This document shows positions 1 through 6,459 of a stretch of 10,367 nt of DNA, piece by piece (position 1 is the first letter of the stretch; each line of letters starts with the position of its first letter). Location: contig DAOWDF010000117.1 of assembly GCA_030639165.1 (NCBI GenBank), positions 1-10,367 on the forward strand, in the 5' to 3' direction. This DNA is from Alphaproteobacteria bacterium. GTDB taxonomy: Bacteria; Pseudomonadota; Alphaproteobacteria; Micavibrionales; Micavibrionaceae. Made by a program: the position numbers and the translations under genes. A model generated the notes under the pieces. The model saw nothing but the letters and a program-made list of their open reading frames with translations, did no database searches and was not told the origin of the DNA.

Positions 1-144
1 AGTGGAGTATTCGTCCCGCGAATAATCCACAATAGTTTTGAGAATTAGGCCTAGGCTGTCTATATCTATGCCAGAGGCTCTTGATTTTAAAGTGTCTGTT
101 ATAAGACCTGCTTCTTCTGCTTTTTCTAGCTCGCCGATTAAAAC
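1..144 (-). pseudogene. degP: In-frame continuation of degP beyond a premature stop (start of second PDZ region)
   Basis: Read on the minus strand in the same frame as the degP gene beside it, all 48 codons after the TAA at 145-147 are open to the window edge. The translation begins VLIGELEKAEEAG and later has SLGLILKTIVDYSRDEY. In alphaproteobacterial Do proteases the first PDZ domain ends with a strand of the form WRDGK...V.vGeLEe, and the second PDZ domain opens with a LGL.L..l....R motif. This matches both in order and spacing. The stretch therefore looks like the proper remainder of the protease, separated from it by one nonsense codon. It could be a decaying tail, a sequencing error, or a stop that is sometimes read through. 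There is no evident start codon with a ribosome binding site for separate expression. Confidence 0.75.
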
Positions 145-1254
145 TTAGGCAGATTGTTCTTTATTATCGCGCCAGAATTTAATGGTAGCAGTTGTGTTAA
201 TATCATTTTCAGCAACGATGCGGGGCAGGGATTTCATCTCCTGAATTTTCTGGTCGTTAATTTCAAGTATAATATCTCCAGCTTTTAAGCCAGCAATATG
301 GGCGGGGCCGTCTGTATTAACGCTAGCGATTAGTGCGCCAGTCGGTTGTTCAAGCCCTAGGCTTTCTGCGATTTCTTCGGTAACTTTTTGTACGCGTACG
401 CCAAGCCAACCGCGTCTTGTACGTCCATATTTAATGATTTGATTAATAACAGGTTTTGCTAGATTAGAGGGGATAGCAAAACCAATGCCTACTGAGCCGC
501 CTGTTGGACTGAAAATTGCAGTATTAATGCCGATAACGTTGCCAGACATATCGAATAACGGGCCACCAGAATTCCCACGATTTATGGAAGCATCGGTTTG
601 CAGGTAATCATCATATGGGCCTGAACTTATATCACGTGCGCGGGCGGATAAAATTCCAGCAGTAACAGAACCACCAAGTCCAAAAGGGTTACCAATAACC
701 AGTGTCCAGTCACCTACGCGTAAATTATCGCTATCTCCGAAAGATACTGCTGTGAGGTTTAAAGATTTATCATCCACTTTCAAAACGGCTATATCAGTTT
801 TCTCATCGGTGCCAATAATTTCTGCATCTATGGTTACGTCATTGGCCAGAGTTATCTGCACACTTTCCGCGTCGCGAATCACATGGTTATTGGTGATTAT
901 ATAGCCTTTATTTGCGTCAATTATAAAGCCAGATCCTAGAGATGCAGCAGGAGTTCTTGGTCTTCCTTTGCCTCTGCGTCCCATGAATTCCTCAAAGAAG
1001 TCTTCAAAGGGGGAGCCTTCGGGGAATTCCGGCATTTCAGGAAAATCATTAGGAATAATGGTCTTCTGGGTAGATGAAATATTGACTACTGCTGGTGAAA
1101 GGGCTTCGGCTAGATCGGCAAAGCTCGCAGGAATCATGGATACTGCTGGAGGAGCCTTGGAGCTAGGCTCATTTTCTGCAAGCGTGGGGTAGGCAACGAA
1201 ATTAGTAGAAACGCATAGTAAACAAATAGCGGTAGTTAATTTGAAATTATGCAT
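145..1254 (-). CDS. degP: Do/DegP-family periplasmic serine protease, ending after one PDZ domain
   Basis: Trypsin-like HtrA protease and chaperone that handles misfolded proteins in the periplasm. Numbering from the upstream GTG at 1267-1269, the catalytic triad is His129 (TNNHVI), Asp159 (TDIAVLKV) and Ser234 (GNSGGPL). A signal peptide with a hydrophobic core (TTAICLLCVSTNFVAY) probably ends near PTLA-EN, residue 31. One PDZ domain spans about 287-368, opening with RRGWLGVRVQ. Family members usually have two PDZ domains and about 470-500 residues; this one stops at a TAA directly after the first, giving 369 residues from the ATG at 1252-1254. That ATG was preferred because it gives a compact signal peptide. 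The GTG, with AGG four bases upstream, is the alternative and adds five residues. It follows hflC by 26 bp, so it is probably the last gene of the hflK-hflC transcript. If the stop is real, the product resembles DegS in having a single PDZ, but its catalytic domain is DegP-like. Confidence 0.88.
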   Translation of the reverse strand: MHNFKLTTAICLLCVSTNFVAYPTLAENEPSSKAPPAVSMIPASFADLAEALSPAVVNISSTQKTIIPNDFPEMPEFPEGSPFEDFFEEFMGRRGKGRPRTPAASLGSGFIIDANKGYIITNNHVIRDAESVQITLANDVTIDAEIIGTDEKTDIAVLKVDDKSLNLTAVSFGDSDNLRVGDWTLVIGNPFGLGGSVTAGILSARARDISSGPYDDYLQTDASINRGNSGGPLFDMSGNVIGINTAIFSPTGGSVGIGFAIPSNLAKPVINQIIKYGRTRRGWLGVRVQKVTEEIAESLGLEQPTGALIASVNTDGPAHIAGLKAGDIILEINDQKIQEMKSLPRIVAENDINTTATIKFWRDNKEQSA

Positions 1255-1280
1255 GTTTACTATGCTCACTTGGCCTAAAT

Positions 1281-2228
1281 TTATTGGCCTTTAAAATGCT
1301 TAAAGAACTCGCTGTCAGGAGATAATATTAAACGAGTATCAGGGTTTGCCATCGTTTTGCTGTAAGCTTCCATTGATCGTAAGAATGAGTAAAATCCCTT
1401 ATCTATATTAAAAGCATCTGCATATATTTTGATGGCTTTCTCATCACCTTCACCGCGAATAATCTGTGAATCACGGCCGGCTTTTGCAAGAATTATTGTT
1501 CTTTCTTTTTCTGCAGTGGAGCGTATTTCAAGTGCTCTTTCGTTACCTTTTGAGCGGCGCTCTGTGGCGCGTTCATTAAGCTCAGAATTCATTTGCTTAA
1601 CTGTAGATACACGCAATTCATCGGTAAGGTCGGCGCGTACAATGCGTACATCAACAATTTCTATACCAAGATTATCTGTTTTAATCTTGTCATTAACACG
1701 AGTGCGAATATCCACCATAACAGATGTACGTGCATCTGAAAGCAGCTCTAGCAACGTAGTTTCACCTAAAACGGCGCGGGTAGAATCGTTCAATATGCTT
1801 TCAATTCTTGAGTTAGCATTTGATACAGTGCGTAAAGTTTTCATGAACTGCAAGGGGGCAACTATTTTATAGCGTGCGAATGTATCAACTATAATTGGCT
1901 CACCGCTAACACTTTCAATTGTTGGCCCTGTATCTGTTTCTTTAGTGTCGGGATCAACGGATTCATCTTTGTGCTTTGTTACATGCTCACTAGATATAAC
2001 GACTTGCTCTGCCCTTGGATCGATTGATAAAACGCGGCTATCGAAATAGCGTACATTTTGTACGAAAGGCGTTTTAAAATGGATTCCAGCTCCGCGTGGC
2101 TCTCCTTTTGGCTCTCCAAGTTGTAATACAATTGCTTGCTCTGTCTGATCAACAATGAAGAAGCTTTGTGAGCCGATTAAAAGTGCTCCAGCGAGTACAA
2201 TAAAAAAGGCGAGTAATTTGATATCCAT
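1281..2228 (-). CDS. hflC: HflC, SPFH/band 7 modulator of the FtsH protease
   Basis: Inner-membrane protein that forms a periplasmic complex with HflK around the FtsH protease and modulates degradation of membrane proteins. The N-terminus has one membrane segment (about residues 4-26), followed by the typical VDQTEQAIVLQLGEP opening of the band 7 domain. The C-terminal half is charged and helical (ERATERRSKGNERALEI) and ends in the family's FYSFLRSMEAY...TRLILSPDSEFF block. At 315 residues it is slightly longer than usual because of an acidic insertion (about 80-110, including HKDESVDPDTKETDTG) before the conserved IIVDTFARYKI strand. The ATG is preceded by a good ribosome site (AAGGAA, about nine bases upstream). 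It lies 42 bp after hflK and 26 bp before degP, the usual operon order. Confidence 0.96.
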   Translation of the reverse strand: MDIKLLAFFIVLAGALLIGSQSFFIVDQTEQAIVLQLGEPKGEPRGAGIHFKTPFVQNVRYFDSRVLSIDPRAEQVVISSEHVTKHKDESVDPDTKETDTGPTIESVSGEPIIVDTFARYKIVAPLQFMKTLRTVSNANSRIESILNDSTRAVLGETTLLELLSDARTSVMVDIRTRVNDKIKTDNLGIEIVDVRIVRADLTDELRVSTVKQMNSELNERATERRSKGNERALEIRSTAEKERTIILAKAGRDSQIIRGEGDEKAIKIYADAFNIDKGFYSFLRSMEAYSKTMANPDTRLILSPDSEFFKHFKGQ

Positions 2229-2270
2229 TTTAGTAGTTCCTTATTTCTTTGAACTTATTATTTTGATTTG

Positions 2271-3434
2271 TTATTTTTTTGCACCAAGCTCATTTAGCGG
2301 TAAGTAAGGCACAACGCCTTGGCCACCATCTTTACTATCGATGATGATTTTTTCGGCATTACTTAATACGTTTTCCATCGTTTCAATATATAGGCGCTCT
2401 TTAGTTACTTCTTTGCCTTGGAGGTAAGCTGTATGTATAGCCTTAAAACGTTTAGCATCACCATTTGCCTTAGCAATTTGAGATTGCTTATAGGCTTCAG
2501 CTTCTTGGCGTAGTTTCGTTGCTTGACCACGCGCGACCGGTAATATTTCTTCGCGATAGGCGCGGGCAATATTTTCAGTATTATCAGCATCTTGCTTAGC
2601 AGATTGTACGTCTTGGAATGCGCGTTGTACGTCTGGGTGTACCTCTGCTTTTTGAATAAGCACCTGCTTTATATTTACGCCTGAATTATACTCATCAAGA
2701 TTTGTCTGGATAATATCTTGAACTTTGGATGAAATTTTTGCGCGCCCAGTCGTTATAATTGTAAACATTTCTGTTTGCCCAACAACTTCACGGATAGCAC
2801 TTTCTGCAACTTTCTTAATGGTGTTTTCTTGTCCTTTGATTTTGAAAAGAAAATCCTCGGCAGATTTAATATCCCACTGAATGGTCATATGTAGATCAAC
2901 AATATTACGATCTGCAGTCAACATTAAGCTTTCGCCAGGAACCTCAGTCTTTCTTGTAAGGCTGTTCGTTGAGCTACCACGATATTGTGGAGCGCTTTCA
3001 GAATAGCCAATACTCATTGAGTTTTGGCGACTGACATTAACCTTTGTTATTTGCTCTATAGGGGCAGGGAAGTGATAGCCGAGGCCTTCTTCGGCTTGTG
3101 TGCGATCCCATGCGCCAAAGCGCTGTATAACACCGTGCTCACCAGGATTTACAATGTGGAAACCACTAGCCAGCCATAATAGTGTAACTGCAATAATCAG
3201 TAAGAATACTGCTATCCCTGAATTCATATTATTTGGCAAGATATCTTTTAAACCCTCTTGAGCGTTCTTTATCATCTCGTCTATATCTTGAGGATCATCG
3301 CCTCGGCCGCCACCTCGGTTGCCATTACCATTTGGAGAGCCCCACGGGTTATCACGCCCTTTTTTGCCAGAGTTATTGTCGCCCTTATTTTCCCAAGGGT
3401 TTTTATTTTTGTTATTATCATCGTCTTTCGACAT
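2271..3434 (-). CDS. hflK: HflK, SPFH/band 7 modulator of the FtsH protease
   Basis: Partner of HflC in the membrane complex that controls FtsH. From the ATG at 3432-3434 the protein has 387 residues. A Gly/Asn/Asp-rich cytoplasmic tail comes first (NPWENKGDN, NPWGSPNGNGNRGGG, residues 1-60), typical of HflK. One membrane segment follows (about 72-94, AVFLLIIAVTLLWLASGF). The band 7 domain starts at IVNPGEHGVIQRFG and is followed by a long charged helical region (EEILPVARGQATKLRQEAEAYK). The ATG was chosen over an upstream TTG at 3471-3473 because CAGGAAA lies about nine bases before it and HflK proteins normally begin directly with this polar tail. It is the first gene of the hflK-hflC-degP run and is divergent from mrp. 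Confidence 0.96.
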   Translation of the reverse strand: MSKDDDNNKNKNPWENKGDNNSGKKGRDNPWGSPNGNGNRGGGRGDDPQDIDEMIKNAQEGLKDILPNNMNSGIAVFLLIIAVTLLWLASGFHIVNPGEHGVIQRFGAWDRTQAEEGLGYHFPAPIEQITKVNVSRQNSMSIGYSESAPQYRGSSTNSLTRKTEVPGESLMLTADRNIVDLHMTIQWDIKSAEDFLFKIKGQENTIKKVAESAIREVVGQTEMFTIITTGRAKISSKVQDIIQTNLDEYNSGVNIKQVLIQKAEVHPDVQRAFQDVQSAKQDADNTENIARAYREEILPVARGQATKLRQEAEAYKQSQIAKANGDAKRFKAIHTAYLQGKEVTKERLYIETMENVLSNAEKIIIDSKDGGQGVVPYLPLNELGAKK

Positions 3435-3449
3435 AGCTTTATTTTCCTG

Positions 3450-3479
3450 TTGACGTTTGGTGTATAGTGACAATATCTA
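3450..3479 (+). promoter_or_regulatory. Probable sigma70-type promoter of mrp
   Basis: The plus strand has TTGACG (3450-3455), an 18-base spacer and TATCTA (3474-3479). The start site would fall near 3486, about 40 bases before the mrp ATG at 3525. The -35 element matches the consensus at five of six positions. No mapping data are available, so this is a sequence-based call. Confidence 0.6.
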
Positions 3480-3497
3480 GTTTAAGATCGAAAGCAA
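3470..3497 (-). promoter_or_regulatory. Possible promoter of hflK-hflC-degP
   Basis: On the minus strand TTGCTT (3492-3497), a 16-base spacer and TATTGT (3470-3475) precede hflK. Both boxes are only moderate matches. The -10 overlaps the -10 of the divergent mrp promoter, so the two could compete for polymerase. It is the best candidate in the 90-bp intergenic region, but weak. Confidence 0.35.
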
Positions 3498-3524
3498 GTA
3501 TTTATACAATAAGTAGGTGAAATT

Positions 3525-4616
3525 ATGCGTGATAAAATTTTGAAATTAGCGGGCGATATTATTAAGGGTAGCGGTAGCGAGATTTCTTCGTTGCAGGTTA
3601 GTGATGTCGGTGATGTTATTTTAGTGGTTGATGTTGACCCATCACGGGGCCCTGATTTGGAAAAAATGCGTCAAGAAATTGAACGTAAAATTGGTATGGT
3701 TAATGGAGTTGGTAAGTCATCTGTTGTTTTAACTGCAGAGAAAAAACGTGAGCCCAAGACCGCTGATATCGACCCACATAAAATGGCTAAAAATCCAATT
3801 TTAAATATACCGGCAAAGCATGTTATTGTGGTTGCATCCGGTAAGGGTGGGGTGGGCAAGTCTACGGTTGCGGCCAATATTGCTGTATATATAGCCAATA
3901 TTGCCCAAATGGGCAGTGGTGAGATAATTGGCCAAGGTGGTAACCTTAGGGTTGGCTTATTGGACGCGGATATCTATGGCCCTTCACAGCCATTAATGAT
4001 GGGTGATGAAGAATATAAACCAGAGTTAAATGAACAAAAACAGCTTGTCCCATTGCAAAAGCATGGCCTTAAGATTATGTCGATTGGCTTTATGACGGAT
4101 AAATCTAAGGCGCTTATTTGGCGGGGGCCTATGGCGCAAAATGCATTTTATCAAATGCTAAGAGATGTTGCATGGGCGGGTGATGATGGTGAGCCGTTAG
4201 ACTATCTTATTATCGACATGCCGCCAGGTACAGGAGACGTACAGCTAACTCTAGCGCAGAAAGTTAAGGTTAGTGGTGCGGTTATCGTATCAACTCCACA
4301 GGATGTAGCATTAATTGATGCGCGTAGAGCAGTGGAGATGTTTAGCAAAACAGGCATAGATGTACTTGGGTTGGTTGAAAATATGAGTACTCATATATGC
4401 TCTAACTGTGGTCATGAGGATCATATATTTGCTCATGGTGGCGCGGCGCAGGAGGCAGATGAATTGGGTGTACGTTTCCTTGGTGATGTGCCTTTATCTA
4501 AGAATATTAGGCTTAATTCTGATGGGGGAACTCCAATTGTTTTGGCTGAGCCAGAAAGTGAGCAGGCGAAAGCATTTGGTTCTATTGCTGATAATATTAT
4601 CGCCGCTCTAAATTGA
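3525..4616 (+). CDS. mrp: Mrp/ApbC/NBP35-family Fe-S cluster carrier P-loop ATPase
   Basis: Cytoplasmic deviant-Walker ATPase that binds a transferable [4Fe-4S] cluster and helps load Fe-S apoproteins. Of its 363 residues, about 1-72 form a MIP18/DUF59-type domain. The deviant P-loop GKGGVGKST is at 106-114, the second Walker motif region has LLDADIYGPSQP (about 145-156) and YLIIDMPPGTGDVQ (227-240), and the cluster-binding pair C292-x-x-C295 lies in THICSNCGHE. An insertion of roughly ten to fifteen residues (around 128-141, GSGEIIGQGG) lies between the P-loop helix and the LLDADIYG strand. Homologues usually have a short link there. The ATG has AGGTGA six bases upstream. The 3' end overlaps folA convergently by 20 bp. 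It interrupts the otherwise collinear thyA-folA / hflK-hflC-degP block in the opposite direction. Confidence 0.95.
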   Translation: MRDKILKLAGDIIKGSGSEISSLQVSDVGDVILVVDVDPSRGPDLEKMRQEIERKIGMVNGVGKSSVVLTAEKKREPKTADIDPHKMAKNPILNIPAKHVIVVASGKGGVGKSTVAANIAVYIANIAQMGSGEIIGQGGNLRVGLLDADIYGPSQPLMMGDEEYKPELNEQKQLVPLQKHGLKIMSIGFMTDKSKALIWRGPMAQNAFYQMLRDVAWAGDDGEPLDYLIIDMPPGTGDVQLTLAQKVKVSGAVIVSTPQDVALIDARRAVEMFSKTGIDVLGLVENMSTHICSNCGHEDHIFAHGGAAQEADELGVRFLGDVPLSKNIRLNSDGGTPIVLAEPESEQAKAFGSIADNIIAALN

Positions 4617-5097
4617 TGAAGCTGTAGGGTGGGTCATTATCTAGGTGATCTGTACGTTCAATTTCCAACCATTCGCTATCATTTAATTCAGGGAAAAAGG
4701 CATCTCCTTCTACGGATTTGTGGACTTTTGTAAGGTATAATCTGTCTGCATGTTCTATGCTTTGTGCGTATATTTGCGCGCCGCCAATGATGAATATTTC
4801 TGTATCTTCTAGTGTTTTGGCGCTATCTATTGCTTGTTCAATGCTTGGGTGTGTCTGTACGTTATGAGGATTATCAAATCCTTTGCGGCTGATAACGATA
4901 TTAGTGCGGTTGGGCAGTGGTCTTTTCAGGTATCCCAATATTGATTCGTAAGTTTTGCGCCCCATAATTACCGCATGGCCAGTGGTGAGTTCCTTGAACC
5001 TCTTGAGATCATCGGGTATATGCCACGGCATTTTATTATCTTTGCCGATGCAATTATTTTCTGCCATTGCGACTATGATGGATGTTTTAATAGTCAT
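4597..5097 (-). CDS. folA: Dihydrofolate reductase
   Basis: Reduces dihydrofolate to tetrahydrofolate with NADPH, recycling the dihydrofolate produced by thymidylate synthase. The 166-residue length is close to the usual 160-170. Visible landmarks are IIVAMAENNCIGKDNKMPW at the N-terminus, the catalytic acid Asp30 in PWHIPDDLKRFK (equivalent to E. coli Asp27), the NADPH-binding region MGRKTYESI (45-53) and IIGGAQIYAQ (103-112). Its ATG directly abuts the thyA stop (TAGATG), so translation is probably coupled to thyA; AAGG about ten bases before the thyA stop may serve as ribosome site. The 3' end overlaps the convergent mrp gene and no terminator separates them. Confidence 0.97.
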   Translation of the reverse strand: MTIKTSIIVAMAENNCIGKDNKMPWHIPDDLKRFKELTTGHAVIMGRKTYESILGYLKRPLPNRTNIVISRKGFDNPHNVQTHPSIEQAIDSAKTLEDTEIFIIGGAQIYAQSIEHADRLYLTKVHKSVEGDAFFPELNDSEWLEIERTDHLDNDPPYSFINLERR

Positions 5098-5892
5098 CTA
5101 CACCGCGACCTTGCCTTTAATATGGGGGTGGGCTTTGTAGTTTTTAAGCTCAAAGTCATCATATTTAAAGTCGAAAATATCCTTAATATCGGGGTTTATC
5201 TTCATTTGTGGTAGAGCATATGGCTCGCGGGAGAGCTGCTCCTCAGCTTGCTCTATATGGTTGCTATATAAATGTGCATCACCAAGTGTATGGATAAATT
5301 CGCCAGCCTCAAGGTCACAAACTTGCGCTACCATCATGGTTAGTAGGGCGTAGGAGGCTATATTAAAAGGCACTCCTAGGAAGATATCGGCGCTACGTTG
5401 GTATAATTGGCAAGAAAGCTTGCCGTTTGCCACATAGAATTGGAAGAAGCAATGGCACGGAGGTAGCGCCATTTTCTCGATCTCACCGACATTCCAAGAG
5501 CAGACAATCATGCGTCTATCATCGGGGTTGTTCTTTATGCGCTCAATCACGCCAGCTATTTGGTCTATTTTAGAGCCATCAGCGGCTCCCCAGCTTCTCC
5601 ATTGATGGCCATATACTGGCCCTAGATTACCGTTTTCATCAGCCCATGCGTCCCATATTTTAACGCCGTTTTCTGATAGATATTTGATGTTTGTGTCACC
5701 CTTTAAAAACCAGAGCAGCTCAATAATGATTGATTTAAGGTGGCATTTTTTGGTTGTAACCATAGGAAACCCTTGGCTCAAATCAAAACGCATCTGATGC
5801 CCGAAAACTGAGCGCGTACCAGTGCCAGTGCGATCTTCCTTGATCGCTCCGTTGTTTAGAACATGTTTCATTAACTCAAGATATTGCTGCAT
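5098..5892 (-). CDS. thyA: Thymidylate synthase ThyA
   Basis: Makes dTMP from dUMP using methylene-tetrahydrofolate, releasing dihydrofolate for FolA. The 264 residues equal the E. coli enzyme in length. The nucleophile is Cys146 in [14 protein letters not shown]. Other landmarks are [11 protein letters not shown] (21-31, folate/phosphate site), the [11 protein letters not shown] phosphate-binding arginines (124-134), and the [20 protein letters not shown] dUMP-binding block (about 165-184). The ATG has an excellent GAGGAG ribosome site five to six bases upstream. It heads a two-gene unit with folA. The upstream region 5893-5950 is almost pure alternating A/T and must hold the promoter, but no single pair of boxes stands out. 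It is divergent from the ssrA gene. Confidence 0.98.
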   Translation of the reverse strand: MQQYLELMKHVLNNGAIKEDRTGTGTRSVFGHQMRFDLSQGFPMVTTKKCHLKSIIIELLWFLKGDTNIKYLSENGVKIWDAWADENGNLGPVYGHQWRSWGAADGSKIDQIAGVIERIKNNPDDRRMIVCSWNVGEIEKMALPPCHCFFQFYVANGKLSCQLYQRSADIFLGVPFNIASYALLTMMVAQVCDLEAGEFIHTLGDAHLYSNHIEQAEEQLSREPYALPQMKINPDIKDIFDFKYDDFELKNYKAHPHIKGKVAV

Positions 5893-5952
5893 AGTTACTC
5901 CTCATATATATATCTTATATAAAGTATATATACGCATATACAGGTAAAAAAC

Positions 5953-5981
5953 TTGTATTTCCACAGGTTTGTCCATATAAT
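5953..5981 (+). promoter_or_regulatory. Promoter of the ssrA (tmRNA) gene
   Basis: TTGTAT (5953-5958), a 17-base spacer and a perfect TATAAT (5976-5981) lie just upstream of the tmRNA acceptor piece. Transcription would start near 5988-5990, about 20 bases before the first P2-helix base at 6014. A perfect -10 with ideal spacing fits the high expression expected of tmRNA. Confidence 0.7.
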
Positions 5982-5987
5982 AGTGCT

Positions 5988-6001
5988 ACTGGCTTGCCAG
6001 T
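5988..6001. repeat. Short inverted repeat at the ssrA transcription start
   Basis: ACTGGC-TT-GCCAGT is a perfect six-base inverted repeat with a two-base centre, placed exactly where the ssrA transcript should begin. It could be a small 5' leader hairpin that is trimmed off during maturation, or an operator-like site. The centre is too tight for all six pairs to form in RNA. Confidence 0.4.
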
Positions 6002-6068
6002 TATGACACTAAACGTTGACATGGAATAAACGTTGCGGACCCGGGGGCGGTACCCGGCGACTCCACCA

Positions 6069-6104
6069 TTTACGCTTTGACTTATATATAAGAGCGCAAA
6101 TGAT
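6069..6104 (+). other. Intervening segment removed from the tmRNA precursor
   Basis: These 36 bases lie between the encoded CCA end of the acceptor piece (6066-6068) and the first base of the coding piece (6105, GGGGTCG). In permuted tmRNAs the corresponding segment is excised by tRNA-type end processing (RNase P at the 5' side of the coding piece, 3' nucleases after CCA). The boundaries follow from the acceptor-stem pairing. Confidence 0.75.
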
Positions 6105-6192
6105 GGGGTCGAAATAGGATCGACGCGCGCAATAAAGATGTTTTAACGGTGTTCGGCATTGTATCCGCCGATATCGGGCTAATTTTATAAAT

Positions 6193-6267
6193 GCAAATGA
6201 TAACTTTGCGTTCGTAGCAGCTAACGACAACTCTGTTGTTGAAGGTGAAGGTCGCATCGCTGCCTAA
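6193..6267 (+). other. tmRNA proteolysis-tag reading frame, with ANDN twice
   Basis: Starting at the GCA at 6193, the frame encodes 24 residues and stops with TAA at 6265-6267. It begins ANDNFAFVAANDN and ends GEGRIAA. The ANDN start and the terminal AA are typical of alphaproteobacterial tags (Caulobacter: AANDNFAEEFAVAA). The resume codon lies 89 bases from the 5' end of the coding piece, almost the same as in E. coli (about 90), and about 12 bases after the likely PK1. A second GCT-AAC-GAC-AAC at 6220-6231 could instead be the resume point, giving a 15-residue tag of normal length. Both sites have T at -5 and A at -4. The first is favoured on position, but the choice is not settled. Confidence 0.75.
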
Positions 6268-6330
6268 TTGGGCAGTAGTGACAGCTACACTTTGAATTCC
6301 TGAGAGATTAACGTCTATCGGGTGGGGCTT

Positions 6331-6370
6331 TCCGAGTTGAGCCTCGCAACAGAATCAATTCGGATTTTTT
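6331..6370 (+). terminator. Rho-independent terminator of ssrA
   Basis: TCCGAGTTGA (6331-6340) and TCAATTCGGA (6355-6364) form a ten-pair stem with one G-U pair and a 14-base loop, followed by six T (6365-6370). It ends the ssrA transcript before sspB. The 5' arm also overlaps a competing pairing (GGGGCTT 6324-6330 with GAGCCTC 6339-6345), which may belong to the mature tmRNA. Confidence 0.8.
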
Positions 6371-6459
6371 ATTCCTCATTTATAAAAATATAAGTATAAA
6401 TCCATAAAATAATTAAAACAGCTATTGCTTTATAGCACCAATATTTGCGACATATAGAT

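Larger units (their letters stand above)
6009..6350 (+). ncRNA. ssrA: Circularly permuted two-piece tmRNA (alphaproteobacterial type)
   Basis: tmRNA rescues ribosomes stalled on broken mRNAs and adds a degradation tag. Here the 3' (acceptor) half precedes the 5' (coding) half, as in alphaproteobacteria. The acceptor piece (about 6009-6068) has a T-arm-like stem CCGGG / CCCGG around GGCGGTA and ends CGACTCC-A-CCA. The coding piece starts at 6105 with GGGGTCG followed by the typical AGGATCGAC. These ends pair over seven bases, including the G3-U pair that alanyl-tRNA synthetase recognises. P2 also pairs across the pieces: CGCAA (6128-6132) with TTGCG (6033-6037), and ATGTT..AACG (6138-6148) with CGTTGACAT (6014-6022). 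A likely PK1 stem is TCGGC/GCCGA (6153-6157/6167-6171). Positions 6069-6104 are the removed spacer. The mature 5' end (about 6009) and 3' end (about 6330-6350) are estimates. Confidence 0.93.

Noticed and set aside
145..147. Reassignment of TAA as a sense codon in this organism
   Set aside because: hflK, hflC, folA, the hydrolase, the ABC gene and the tmRNA tag all end at TAA at the expected family lengths.
968..1192. A 74-codon plus-strand frame inside degP
   Set aside because: It lies antisense to the signal peptide and protease domain of degP and shows no recognisable features. The same applies to the plus-strand frames inside hflC (1429-1872) and hflK (3233-3467).
3432..3473. A TTG start for hflK at 3473, adding 13 residues
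   Set aside because: The ATG at 3434 has a good ribosome site and the typical polar HflK start. The TTG would also fall within the proposed promoter region.
5900..5945. Alternating TA-rich stretch considered as an origin or repeat array
   Set aside because: It is irregular, has no DnaA-box-like or iterated units, and is adequately explained as an A/T-rich promoter region between thyA and ssrA.
6009..6257. An 82-codon open frame on the minus strand across the tmRNA region
   Set aside because: It is fully explained by the tmRNA gene, whose cross-piece pairings, CCA end and tag frame lie on the plus strand. Its translation resembles no protein.
6445..6459. A TTG start for sspB five codons upstream
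   Set aside because: It has no ribosome site, and the ATG start gives the usual N-terminus of the family.
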